From contig NZ_JAFREP010000007.1 of the NCBI RefSeq assembly GCF_017377855.1, forward strand, positions 186,001 through 250,000: a stretch of DNA of 64,000 bases, given 5' to 3'. A model generated the notes under the pieces. The model ran no database searches and was not told the DNA's origin. It saw only the letters and a list, made by a program, of their open reading frames with translations. Shown here one piece after another: positions 1 to 8,257 of the stretch. The DNA comes from Acanthopleuribacter pedis. GTDB lineage: Bacteria > Acidobacteriota > Holophagae > Acanthopleuribacterales > Acanthopleuribacteraceae. Every line of letters begins with the position of its first letter. Position 1 is the stretch's first letter. The translations under genes and the position numbers were made by a program.

Positions 1-110
1 TCTCAACTGCTCCGCCGAAAGTATGACCCCTGTGATGTCTTTCGGGTTTCATCTTCTTACGCGCAAGGCTTTCAGTTTCTCGCGACGAATTCTTGTGAGA
101 AATGCGGGCT
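1..110 (+). repeat. Right part of dispersed palindromic element (copy A1), cut by window edge
   Basis: The last 60 bases match the right end of the copies at 17.2, 18.1 and 34.5 kb: a stretch reading CAAGGCTTTCAG, then TCTCGCGACGAAT, then the terminal TTGTGAGAAATGCGGGCT. The left part of the element lies outside the window or has decayed; bases 5-35 resemble the TCAGCTGCTACGCCGATAGG core entry of the other copies. No gene is seen here. Confidence 0.7.
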
Positions 111-403
111 GGGTCTGTTTTGTGGGTCGGGGCGGAGCGGGCTCGCCTGCCTTTTTCTGTATGTGTCGGCGTCGGCGCGCCGAGACGAACGCGCCCAAAA
201 ACAACCCGCCACTACCCGGTGTTCGCCGTGGTAGGGGGCAGGGTGCCCTGTCTTGATTGGGAAACGATGTTGTTCGCATTCTGAATACCTCGCGGCGCTC
301 CCCGGTTCCCGAATGGCGAACAGGCTGTTTGGGGAAGCAAACAAATCACCGTGTCCACGCGGGATTTTGGCCGGAAATTCCCCCAAATTGGGTGTTTTCA
401 AAG
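111..403. other. Intergenic, no gene seen
   Basis: Between repeat copy A1 and the hcp promoter. Short open frames exist on both strands but none has a ribosome binding site or recognisable protein character. Confidence 0.5.
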
Positions 404-420
404 TTGGCACGGTGCCTGCA
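404..420 (+). promoter_or_regulatory. Candidate sigma-54 promoter for hcp
   Basis: TTGGCACGGTGCCTGCA matches the -24/-12 consensus (YTGGCACGRNNNTTGCW) at every fixed position but one, with GG (406-407) and GC (418-419) separated by exactly 10 bases. It lies 45 bases before the hcp start codon. Sigma-54 control of hcp genes is known in Vibrio and other bacteria; its use here is inferred from the sequence. Confidence 0.55.
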
Positions 421-464
421 TTAATGCCTCAACGTCGAAACGAACTTTTTGAGGAGAATCCCCC

Positions 465-935
465 ATGACTGTTTATTCTTTTATCAACTGCGGCGCCATC
501 CCCGGCAAAGAAGCAGAAACCGGCCACGAAGCCCACATCCGCGTTCACGAATTGCACCTCAGCTCCAACTTGCCTGTTTCCGAGTTGGACAACAAAGTTA
601 AATCCAAGCGTTCACGTCAGCCTTTGACCTACGTTTCTGAAATGGGCAAGCACACGCCCGTTACGTTCCAACACCTGTTCAACAACGTTGAAATCCCCGA
701 GTTGGAGTGCTTGTTCTACCGCCCCGACATCACCAACGGCGACATGGTCAACTACTTCACCATCAAGTTTAAGCGTTTGAAAGTCGTTTACTCCGGCGTC
801 ACCAAGCGCAATGTGTACCTGCCCGACAGCGACAGCTTCCCCGATGAGCACACCACCAAAATGGTTTACGGCAACGTTGTTTACAGCTACAACGAAGACG
901 GCATCGAAGCTGAAGACGAAGTCAACGATCACTAG
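465..935 (+). CDS. hcp: Hcp family type VI secretion tube protein
   Basis: 156-residue protein of the Hcp (TssD) family, whose hexameric rings stack into the inner tube of type VI secretion systems and which can also be exported or carry effectors. The N-terminus (INCGAIPGKEAETGHEAHI) fits the first strands with the IPG motif, and residues 45-110 hold the family-like KSKRSRQPLTYVSEMGKH and YFTIKFKRLKVVYS strands. Length is typical (about 160). The start has a strong GAGGAG ribosome site. No other tss gene (VipA/B, ClpV, VgrG) is in the window, so this is an orphan or auxiliary hcp. A candidate sigma-54 promoter lies upstream and a strong hairpin terminator follows. The acidic tail (EAEDEVNDH) is not typical. 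The family call rests on motif pattern only. Confidence 0.75.
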   Translation: MTVYSFINCGAIPGKEAETGHEAHIRVHELHLSSNLPVSELDNKVKSKRSRQPLTYVSEMGKHTPVTFQHLFNNVEIPELECLFYRPDITNGDMVNYFTIKFKRLKVVYSGVTKRNVYLPDSDSFPDEHTTKMVYGNVVYSYNEDGIEAEDEVNDH

Positions 936-1026
936 ATCGCTGCCCGCGAGTGTTTCCTGTGAACCTTGCAGCGTCGGCTTAATTTGAAACCCCTTATCGG
1001 TTTCCCGACGTACCACGCATCCTATA

Positions 1027-1056
1027 AAAAGGCCCCGGCTAAAACCGGGGCCTTTT
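1027..1056 (+). terminator. Rho-independent terminator after hcp
   Basis: Twelve-base perfect stem, AAAAGGCCCCGG (1027-1038) and its complement (1045-1056), with a CTAAAA loop and flanking A/T runs. It can work in both directions and separates hcp from the convergent gene at 1126. Confidence 0.85.
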
Positions 1057-1125
1057 CACGTTTAAGTGGGCGCAAACCCTGGTGAAGAAGGTTGTACCAA
1101 CGGGAGCCGGCCGACTTTGGCTGGT

Positions 1126-1887
1126 TTAATCGTTGGGGATGCCGAGGCTCTGTTCTACGGCCCGCGTTGCTTCCAAATGGCGTTGGGTTTGGGTGGCGAG
1201 CTCCTGGAGGTGTTGTTGGAAAGTGGAACTGATTTCGGTCCATAGGGTGAGCACCTGCAAATAGGTGTCGAAGGGGGTGATGCGATCGGCCGCCAAGGGT
1301 TGGGCGATGTTTGCGGCGGCCTCGGCGAGGCCTTCCAATTGGGCGATAACGACTGCTTCTTGGTCCCAGACCGCGCGCTGTTCTTCGAGGGTATCGGCCA
1401 CGGCGGTTAAACGTTGCAACAAGGCGTCGGCAATGGTCGGTGCTTCATGGGTGGCGAGCAAGTCGGTGATGGTTTCCAGGGAGAGTGCATAGGCGATGAG
1501 CCATTGGCGGCTGTCGACCAAAAAGGTGAGATTGGCGTGCATGCGTGGATGGGTGGCCAGGTTCATATCGGCCAACCGGCGCGCGAGGATCAATGGGTCG
1601 GGGTTGTTTTCGGCGGGCGGGTCCTCCGCGGCCGAGGATTCACCTGCTTGGATTTGGGCTTGAACTGTTTCGCTTTGCGCGGCCACGGATTTGGCCAATT
1701 GGAGGGAAAGGTTGCGCAGCACTTTGAGGTCGGCAACCAGGGAAAGGGCCGAGGTCGTCAGGGTTTCGCTCAAGGTCGTTGCCGCTTCGAAAGCGGGTAG
1801 GTCCGCGATGATGGGATTGCGGTTTAATGCATGGGCGTTTGCGCGGGCCTTTTCCAAGCGAAGTCGCATCGATTTCAGGAGTTTCAT
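1126..1887 (-). CDS. Unknown all-helical protein
   Basis: 253-residue protein I do not recognise. It is rich in Ala, Leu, Gln and Glu with long amphipathic stretches (residues 1-75 and 140-250), so mostly helical or coiled-coil. A Pro/Glu/Asn-rich linker (AAEDPPAENNPDP) near residue 95 divides it into two helical halves. No signal peptide or membrane segment is seen. The start at 1887 (MKLLKSMRLRLEK) is preferred over an upstream in-frame ATG because it follows a GGAAC-type ribosome site and the upstream extension is Arg/Pro-rich and atypical. It is transcribed towards hcp and stands alone. Confidence 0.6.
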   Translation of the reverse strand: MKLLKSMRLRLEKARANAHALNRNPIIADLPAFEAATTLSETLTTSALSLVADLKVLRNLSLQLAKSVAAQSETVQAQIQAGESSAAEDPPAENNPDPLILARRLADMNLATHPRMHANLTFLVDSRQWLIAYALSLETITDLLATHEAPTIADALLQRLTAVADTLEEQRAVWDQEAVVIAQLEGLAEAAANIAQPLAADRITPFDTYLQVLTLWTEISSTFQQHLQELATQTQRHLEATRAVEQSLGIPND

Positions 1888-2057
1888 GAAGGGGTTGTTC
1901 CTTTGTGGGTAACCGAATCGTCGGGTGCTTCCCATTTTACGTTTGAAACCCTCGGGACGAAAAGCGGCGTTCCGGGGTTGGTGCATGAAAAAAAAAGGCG
2001 GGCCGGCCGGGAGGCCGATCCGCCAAGGAAGGATCGAAGGAATAGGCGAATTGTGGG

Positions 2058-4199
2058 CTAGCCGAGTTCGCGGGCTAGGCGGCGGAACTGCTTGCGCAGG
2101 AAGGGATGGGTGCCGGGGAGTCTGCGCGAGAGGGCGTCGAGTTTGGGTTGCATGTCGGTGAAGACCTCGGGGCGGGCCAGGTCACGGCGGTGCTGGTTGA
2201 AAGTGTGGACCAAGTCGCCCAAGGCGGTGCGTTTTGAACCATCCTTGCGGTCTTTTTTGTAGGGGTTGCCTCGCGCTGCAATGGCGGCTTTCCAGTCGAC
2301 GCGCATCCGCTCCAGCATCAAGTCCTGGGCGCGGTTAACGGCGGCGTGGTGGTGGCGACCGCGACGCGGTTGTTCCGCCAATTGGATCATGTACAGCAGC
2401 AAGTCGCGGCGCTGCAGGTCGGTTGCACTTTGTGGGATTTGGTAGTCGCGGTGTTCGCGGCTGTGGCGACCGGCGGTGAGTTCGATTGGGAACCGTACCG
2501 TGCCCGCAATTAAATCGAGTGGGGCCAGATCGTTGCGTTCGAATTGGACCCATTCTTCTTGTTGCGGATGCAGGTTGGGGATTTGTTCCCGGCGACCGTC
2601 GATGGTCAGTTGAATGCGGCGCTGGTTGCGGTTGCTGACGTTGCGCACGGGGATCGACAGTCGGATGCTACCGCGCAGGTCGGAACGCTGGTCGATGTGA
2701 ATCTCGCCCAGTTGGACGGGGTACTCAATGCGGCGTTCGAACGCTTGGCGGGCGGCACCGAGGTCCAGGGTGAACTGGGCCAGGGTAGGGGAGGGGACGT
2801 TGTCGCGGATCGTGCCGCGTTTCAGCACAATGCGCATGGTGGAGCGGGCGTCCAGGCGGACCGATTGCTGGACGGTGCGGTGCATGGCTTGGCTGACCAA
2901 ATCGAGCCCGAAGGAGCCGCCGCGCCCGCCGTAGTTGATCAGCTCGGCTTCGACCTCGAAGGTTTCACCCGGCGCCAACACGCCGTCGTCGTTGCCGTCA
3001 CGCAGGGACAAGGTGCCGATTTCGGGTTTGGCATTGTGGTACCAATCATCGAAGTGCTGGTCGTAGTGGCGGCGGAAGGCACGGTCATAGGTGCGGCGGA
3101 AACTTTGGTTGGCGGCTTCCAGCAAGGCTGCTTGGCTGTTTTCGTAATAGCCGAGTTGGTAATGGTAGGTGGCGTACAGGTTGGCGGCGTGGTCCCAGCC
3201 GGTGTGCCAGCCGTCGCGGTAGGCGCGGCTGTCACGGTGGAAGGCGTTGGTGTAGTAGGGCGGGAAGCTGAGCATGAAGATGTTTTTGAAGGTCAAGCGT
3301 GCGCTTGAGGGCAACTGTTCCCAGATGTGACGGCCGCGACGTGAGTCACACCAGAATTCGAAGGCACGGGTTGCTTGGGGCGTGCGGGGTCGGGGCAAGT
3401 TGCGGTAGGAGCGGGTGGCGATCAGTTCGGCGGGCGTGCCGGGTGTCCAGCCGTTCAGCGCCGGGTGGTTGTGTTCGAACGGATATTGGCGGCTGTAATC
3501 ATTGATGAAGTGTTCCAGGGAGGTGGCTTGTCCGAAATCGATCAGCTCGGCGTAGTTAGGGACGGGCGCACGCGGGACCAAGGGGTTGCGTAAGGGGGTG
3601 CGGTTCAGGTTTATGAACTGTTCGCGAACCCGGTGGGCGGCGTCCTCCGAGGCGAAACCTTGGGCGTCCTCGCGGCCGATCAAGCGGCCCTCGCGACGGG
3701 CCTCTTGGTTTTGCTCTCCGTCGTAGCGGCCTTCGCGTAAGTCGTGTTGGAACAAGCGGTTTTGATCGCGGGCGATGCGTTTGAAGGCGCGGTAGTAACC
3801 CAGGTGAAAGCTGGCGCGGTAGGCCGCGCGGCCGGCCAGGCGTTTGGCCGCCCAGCGGGATTCGCGGCGGGCTTCTTCTTCCCAGCCGTCGGGAATGCGG
3901 CGCGGGTGGCCGGGGACGGTAACACCGTCGCGGTCACGGGTGACGCGGGTGCCGCGTTTGCCCCGGGATTCGGCTTGGTCGCCCCGGGATTCGGCGCGGT
4001 CGCCGTCGGGAACCTGCACGCGGGGCAAGTATTGGTTGGGCATGGGCTCGGGTTCCGGGGCCCGGGTGGCGCGGTGGGCTTCCACTTTTTGCGGAGGGGC
4101 CAAGGTCACTTTTTTGCGCTGGGTCGCGGGTCGGTCTTCGGCGGAAACGCCCTGAAGCGCCGTCAACAGAACACACAAGAACAAGGTAAAGAATTTCAT
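2058..4199 (-). CDS. Large secreted Arg/Tyr-rich protein of unknown function
   Basis: 713 residues with a clear signal peptide (MKFFTLFLCVLLTALQGVSA, cleavage before EDRP). The start follows GAGAGGTGG. After a basic, disordered-looking region there are repeated short Tyr/Gly/Arg motifs such as FHLGYYRAFKR and YRDGWHTGWDHAANLY, with many Arg and His. Near the middle, DGNDDGVLAPGETFEVEAELINYGG is the DGDGVLEPGE-type entry to an extracellular beta-sandwich, followed by a second Ig-like beta region. The C-terminal 130 residues are basic and helical. It probably lies in the periplasm or outside the cell. No enzyme motif is visible and I cannot name a family. It stands alone, with about 290 featureless bases upstream. 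Confidence 0.7.
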   Translation of the reverse strand: MKFFTLFLCVLLTALQGVSAEDRPATQRKKVTLAPPQKVEAHRATRAPEPEPMPNQYLPRVQVPDGDRAESRGDQAESRGKRGTRVTRDRDGVTVPGHPRRIPDGWEEEARRESRWAAKRLAGRAAYRASFHLGYYRAFKRIARDQNRLFQHDLREGRYDGEQNQEARREGRLIGREDAQGFASEDAAHRVREQFINLNRTPLRNPLVPRAPVPNYAELIDFGQATSLEHFINDYSRQYPFEHNHPALNGWTPGTPAELIATRSYRNLPRPRTPQATRAFEFWCDSRRGRHIWEQLPSSARLTFKNIFMLSFPPYYTNAFHRDSRAYRDGWHTGWDHAANLYATYHYQLGYYENSQAALLEAANQSFRRTYDRAFRRHYDQHFDDWYHNAKPEIGTLSLRDGNDDGVLAPGETFEVEAELINYGGRGGSFGLDLVSQAMHRTVQQSVRLDARSTMRIVLKRGTIRDNVPSPTLAQFTLDLGAARQAFERRIEYPVQLGEIHIDQRSDLRGSIRLSIPVRNVSNRNQRRIQLTIDGRREQIPNLHPQQEEWVQFERNDLAPLDLIAGTVRFPIELTAGRHSREHRDYQIPQSATDLQRRDLLLYMIQLAEQPRRGRHHHAAVNRAQDLMLERMRVDWKAAIAARGNPYKKDRKDGSKRTALGDLVHTFNQHRRDLARPEVFTDMQPKLDALSRRLPGTHPFLRKQFRRLARELG

Positions 4200-4492
4200 A
4201 ATGCCACCTCTCGGGACGTGGGGTTCAACGCGTCGCCTTGCCTTGAGCAAAGCCCGTGCCGCTTCTGAATGGGACGTCCAAATATTTGTGGTGGCGGGGG
4301 TTAAGCTCCGTAGAGGACCTGTTCCGGTTTGAATTGGGGGTGTCCTGAAAAGGGGTCAATGCCTGCGGGGGTTGGTGGGTTTGTGTGGCGATGGGTTTGG
4401 TGTTGCGGGTTTCGGTGTGCGCCCCCGTTGTGGTGCGATGGATCAGAGTAGATCCAGGCATTCCGTTGTGCATGTGTCGGCGTCGGTGGGGT

Positions 4493-6067
4493 TTAGACCT
4501 CGCCGCGTTCCCAGCTTTCGGAGAATTTTTGGCGAATGGCGAGGAACTTGTCGAGGTGCTCTTCCAAGAGGTTGACCAGGCGGGGATCGAAATGGCGGCC
4601 TTTTTCCTCGCGGAAATAAGCCATCACCTTGTCGATGGGCCAGGCGTCTTTGTAGACGCGGCACACGCTCAGCGCGTCGAACACGTCGGCCACCGCCGTG
4701 ATGCGCCCGAAGATATGGATTTCTTGTGCTTTTAAACCCATGGGGTAACCGGCGCCGTCCCAGCGTTCGTGATGTTGGCCGGCCACAATCGAGGCGGCCT
4801 GCATGAGGGGGCGTTTGGAGTGGCGCAACATTTCATTGCCGATACCCGCGTGGGTTTTCATGATTTCCCATTCTTCGCGGCTGAGCTTGCCGGGTTTGTT
4901 GAGGATGTTGTCGGGGATGCCCAGCTTGCCCACGTCGTGCATGGGCGAGGCGAGGCGGAGCGATTCAGCCTCGTGGTCGGTAAGGCCGTAGAGCTTGGCC
5001 ATCAATTCGGAGTACAAGGCGACCCGACGGACATGGTTGCCGGTTTCGCGGGAACGGGCCTCGGCGATTTCACCCAGGGTGTAGATCACCTCGCTTTGGG
5101 TTTCCTCGATTTCCATTTGTAGCATGATGTTGTCGTGGGCCACGGACACGTTGGTGAAAAAAAGCGACACCAAGTTGCGGTCCCATTCGTTGAGTTCTTC
5201 CCAACCGTTTACATAAATAATGTACTCCTGGTCGGCGCGGCCTGGCAGGTAACTGACGTAGTGGCTGCCTTGCACAATGTTGCGTTTTTCGACCAAGGCT
5301 TGGGCGAGGAGGACGGCGACGGAATCGGGGACGGTTTCTTTGACGAGGCGGTCGATCATCACCTCGTAATCGCCGGTCGCGGCCACAATCCGCAGTTCGC
5401 TGGCCTCGTGGGTGGCGGTAAAGCCTTGGCAGAACAGGGAGTTTTTATCCATGCTGAGTAAGGTGGTAAGCTGTTCCAAAACGCCGCGGGTAAAGTTGTT
5501 GAGCGATTGCAGTTTGAAAATGGTCGGCGAGGCGTCGATGACGCGCCGCAAGCCGCGTTTGTTGTGTTCGATGATCATGATATCGCGGTAGGAACGCAGC
5601 GAGGTGACCACGGTGGTGAACAGCTTGGTTGCGGTCAGTTCGGTTTTGGCCTTGTAATCGTTGATGTCGTATTCGAGGATGACGCGGTCCTCGGGCGCCT
5701 GGCCGGGTTGGCCGGTACGCAGCACGATGCGCACGAAATGGTTGTTCATTTCGTTGCGGATGAAGTCGGCAAGCTTGAGGCCGGCGTCGTCGCTTTCCAT
5801 CACGACGTCGAGCAGGATCAGCGCAATATCCGGCTCGCGGGCCAGAATTTGCTTGGCCTCATGGGCGGAATAGGCGTCGATGAAACACAAGGCGCGACCC
5901 ATGAATTCGAACTGGGCCAGGACCATTTTGGTGACCGAATGGACTTCTTCCTCATCATCGACGATCAAAACCCGCCATGGATCGCGATGGGGATTCACAA
6001 CCTCGTTTTCTTCCTCATCCGCAAACAGCAGTTCGTCATCATCGTCAAATAGGTTGGTTTCGACCAT
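4493..6067 (-). CDS. Response regulator with DUF3369 and HD-GYP domains
   Basis: 524 residues. An acidic N-terminus leads into a receiver domain (VLIVDDEEEVHS; phospho-acceptor Asp87 in LILLDVV). A central DUF3369 sensor-like domain (about 170-330) is followed by a C-terminal HD-GYP domain with the metal motif MHDVGKLGIPD and the signature HHERWDGAGYP. HD-GYP proteins hydrolyse cyclic di-GMP, and an RpfG-like output role is likely. The start at 6067 follows GGAGG and lies 23 bases inside the upstream kinase gene, so the two are translationally coupled. All residues expected for activity in the receiver and HD-GYP parts appear present. Confidence 0.92.
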   Translation of the reverse strand: MVETNLFDDDDELLFADEEENEVVNPHRDPWRVLIVDDEEEVHSVTKMVLAQFEFMGRALCFIDAYSAHEAKQILAREPDIALILLDVVMESDDAGLKLADFIRNEMNNHFVRIVLRTGQPGQAPEDRVILEYDINDYKAKTELTATKLFTTVVTSLRSYRDIMIIEHNKRGLRRVIDASPTIFKLQSLNNFTRGVLEQLTTLLSMDKNSLFCQGFTATHEASELRIVAATGDYEVMIDRLVKETVPDSVAVLLAQALVEKRNIVQGSHYVSYLPGRADQEYIIYVNGWEELNEWDRNLVSLFFTNVSVAHDNIMLQMEIEETQSEVIYTLGEIAEARSRETGNHVRRVALYSELMAKLYGLTDHEAESLRLASPMHDVGKLGIPDNILNKPGKLSREEWEIMKTHAGIGNEMLRHSKRPLMQAASIVAGQHHERWDGAGYPMGLKAQEIHIFGRITAVADVFDALSVCRVYKDAWPIDKVMAYFREEKGRHFDPRLVNLLEEHLDKFLAIRQKFSESWERGEV

Positions 6068-7484
6068 GAGGACCTCCAGGTTGCGGTGAAAAAGGGAGTC
6101 GCAAGGTAAATCGGGTGAAAGCGTCGGGAACGCTTTCGCATTGGATCGTGCCGCCAAGGGTTTGAGTGACAATATTATAAACGATATGCAGACCTAAACC
6201 AGAGCCGCCTTCACCTCTTTTGGTGGTGAAAAAGGGATCGAAGATTTTTTTGAGATGGTCTTGGGGGATGCCGCGACCGTTATCCTCGAAAACCAGGATG
6301 ATACCGTCACCGTCGGGGGTTACATCAATGCGAATACGGCCTGACGCTTGTGCGCCGATGCCGTGCAACACCGCGTTCATGGTGAGGTTGCTGATGATTT
6401 GGCCGAAGGCGCCGGGGTAACTGTCGAGGGACAGCGCCGGATCGCAGGTGACGGCCACTTCGATATGGGTTTTCTTTAGGTTGGGGCGCAGGCTGAGGAT
6501 CACCTCCTCGAGGTATTCCCTGACTTGGAAGGTACGCCGGGTTTCGCTGGACTGATCGACGGCGACCTGTTTAAAGCTCTGAATGAGTTCCGAGGCACGG
6601 TTGAGGTTGCTCATGATCATGTGGGTTGCTTCCCGAGCGGTTTGCAGGAAGCTGTGCAGGTCGGAGCGTTTCATGGTTTTGTTTTGGTAGGCTTCCAGGA
6701 GGTCGTTGGTTTTTTGGGTGAGGTGCGAGGTGGCGGTCACACCGATGCCGACGGGTGTGTTGATTTCGTGGGCGATGCCGGCGACCAGGCCGCCGAGCGC
6801 GGCCATTTTCTCGCTGGCGACCATGTGCTCCTGGGCTTCGCGCAGATGGCCGAGCGCGTCTTGTAAAGCCTCGTTTTTTTGCTGGATTTCATGGGTGCGC
6901 GCTTCGATGCGGGATTCCAGATCTTCGTTGAGGGCGCGCAATTTGCCCTCGGCCAATTCCCGTTGTTGCACCTCGATCTCGAGGCGCTCGATGGTGGCCT
7001 GGGTTTGCCGTTGCAGCTCCCATTTTTTGGTAAGCGAAAGGGCCAGTTGTTGGATGCTGACCATATCAAAAGGTTTGCGCACAAATTGCAGCTTGTCGCT
7101 GACCCCGATTTGGGTCAGCATTTCGCTCCACGAATAGTCGGAGTGGGCGGTGCAGATCACCATTTCCACCTCGGGATGGCGCTGCCAAATTTCGCCCGCG
7201 GCTTTGATGCCGTCCATGCCGGGCGGCATGCGTACGTCCATAAATACAAGCGCGTAAGGATCGTTTTCCGCGGCGGCTATGTCGACCATTTTTATGGCTT
7301 GTTCGCCCTGAAAGGCGTCGTCGAGGCGGTAGGAGGCGTGTACCTTGGGCGCGGGGCCGAGCGCGTCCTCGCCGAATAATTCCAGTTCGACGCTGCGTAA
7401 TTTGTCCTTGGCGCCGCCTTGCAGGACCTTGCGGAAATCGGCGTGAATGCTTTCGTTGTCATCGACGATTAAGATGCGGTTCAT
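6045..7484 (-). CDS. Receiver-histidine kinase hybrid
   Basis: 479 residues. It opens with a receiver domain (MNRILIVDDNESIH, Asp in LVFMDVRMPPGMDG, Lys in FVRKPFD), then a long coiled coil (about 150-235), a HisKA dimerisation domain with GGLVAGIAHEINTPVGIG, and a HATPase domain (NLTMNAVLHG, EDNGRGIPQDHLKKIFDPFF, GSGLGLHIVYNIV). There is no membrane segment, so it is cytoplasmic. The start at 7484 follows GGAGG. It overlaps the RR-DUF3369-HD-GYP gene, its likely phosphotransfer partner. The receiver-first kinase layout suggests an intermediate in a multistep relay feeding cyclic di-GMP turnover; that role is inferred from the pairing. Confidence 0.92.
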   Translation of the reverse strand: MNRILIVDDNESIHADFRKVLQGGAKDKLRSVELELFGEDALGPAPKVHASYRLDDAFQGEQAIKMVDIAAAENDPYALVFMDVRMPPGMDGIKAAGEIWQRHPEVEMVICTAHSDYSWSEMLTQIGVSDKLQFVRKPFDMVSIQQLALSLTKKWELQRQTQATIERLEIEVQQRELAEGKLRALNEDLESRIEARTHEIQQKNEALQDALGHLREAQEHMVASEKMAALGGLVAGIAHEINTPVGIGVTATSHLTQKTNDLLEAYQNKTMKRSDLHSFLQTAREATHMIMSNLNRASELIQSFKQVAVDQSSETRRTFQVREYLEEVILSLRPNLKKTHIEVAVTCDPALSLDSYPGAFGQIISNLTMNAVLHGIGAQASGRIRIDVTPDGDGIILVFEDNGRGIPQDHLKKIFDPFFTTKRGEGGSGLGLHIVYNIVTQTLGGTIQCESVPDAFTRFTLRLPFSPQPGGPHGRNQPI

Positions 7485-7671
7485 AGCCGGATGCCTCCTG
7501 CATGGGGTGGCCGGGCGACAGGGTGGGCCGCGGGCGTGGTCAGGGTGCCGGTCACGCACGTCGGGTAGCGCGCGGGGTGGCTGAAAAACGATAGGGATCG
7601 GAAAACGTGATGGTTCATTGTAACCGAGCCGGGGGATGACCGCGAGCCCGGAAGTTTTTTCTTATTTTTTC

Positions 7672-7700
7672 TTGCGTTCTTTGGGGGCAAAAGCTATGAT
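7672..7700 (+). promoter_or_regulatory. Candidate sigma-70 promoter for rpmG
   Basis: TTGCGT (7672-7677), a 17-base spacer and TATGAT (7695-7700), about 90 bases before the rpmG start. The same TTGCGT -35 box appears in the rpsT promoter candidate. Confidence 0.5.
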
Positions 7701-7791
7701 CACGCTTCGCGGCCGCATGTGGCTGCATCCGCGGAAGCTCCGCTTCCCTTAGCAACACCGCACACTTTGTGCGATTTCGAAGGACACCACC

Positions 7792-7977
7792 GTGGCTAAA
7801 GCAAAAAAAGGTAACCGCATTAACATCCTGGTTGAATGCACGGAAGCGCGCAAAGAAGGCAAACCGCCTTCACGTTATTCCACCTCCAAAAGCCGTCGCA
7901 ATACGCCTAGCCGGTTGGAAATTAAAAAGTACAATCCTTTCTTGAAGCGTCACACCGTTCACAAGGAAGTCCGCTAA
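7792..7977 (+). CDS. rpmG: 50S ribosomal protein L33
   Basis: 61 residues with the L33 pattern: [33 protein letters not shown] and the end motif [17 protein letters not shown]. Only one Cys is present, so this is the zinc-free (C-minus) form. The start codon is GTG after GAAGGA with normal spacing. It stands alone, with its own promoter candidate upstream and a terminator hairpin downstream. Confidence 0.95.
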   Translation: MAKAKKGNRINILVECTEARKEGKPPSRYSTSKSRRNTPSRLEIKKYNPFLKRHTVHKEVR

Positions 7978-8030
7978 GCGCACGTGTTTGACTCAACCAA
8001 TGGCGATGTGTCCCCGAACATATCGCGCAA

Positions 8031-8057
8031 AAAAGGATGCCGAGGCATCCTTTTTTT
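8031..8057 (+). terminator. Rho-independent terminator after rpmG
   Basis: GGATGC stem, CGAG tetraloop, GCATCC, then seven T residues; an A run precedes it. Confidence 0.85.
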
Positions 8058-8257
8058 GTGCCCGCATCCGGGTTTTTTTGCCGTCCGCTCCGCGTTTTTC
8101 GAGCGGTTTCGCCCTGGTTTTCGTTGAAGGGTCCCATCGGGCGGCCTAGAATGGTAAGGCTTTTTGAAAAAAACACCTGCCTCGGTCGGCCCCTTTCATA
8201 TTAGGCGTTTTCGGGTTTATCGCGAAACTTCCGACCGCGGCCACAAAAGGTCACTCA

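Noticed and set aside
2544..3308. 254-residue plus-strand open frame opposite the secreted Arg/Tyr-rich protein
   Set aside because: Gly/Val/Ala-rich shadow of the minus-strand gene, no ribosome site; the minus strand has a signal peptide and a good start.
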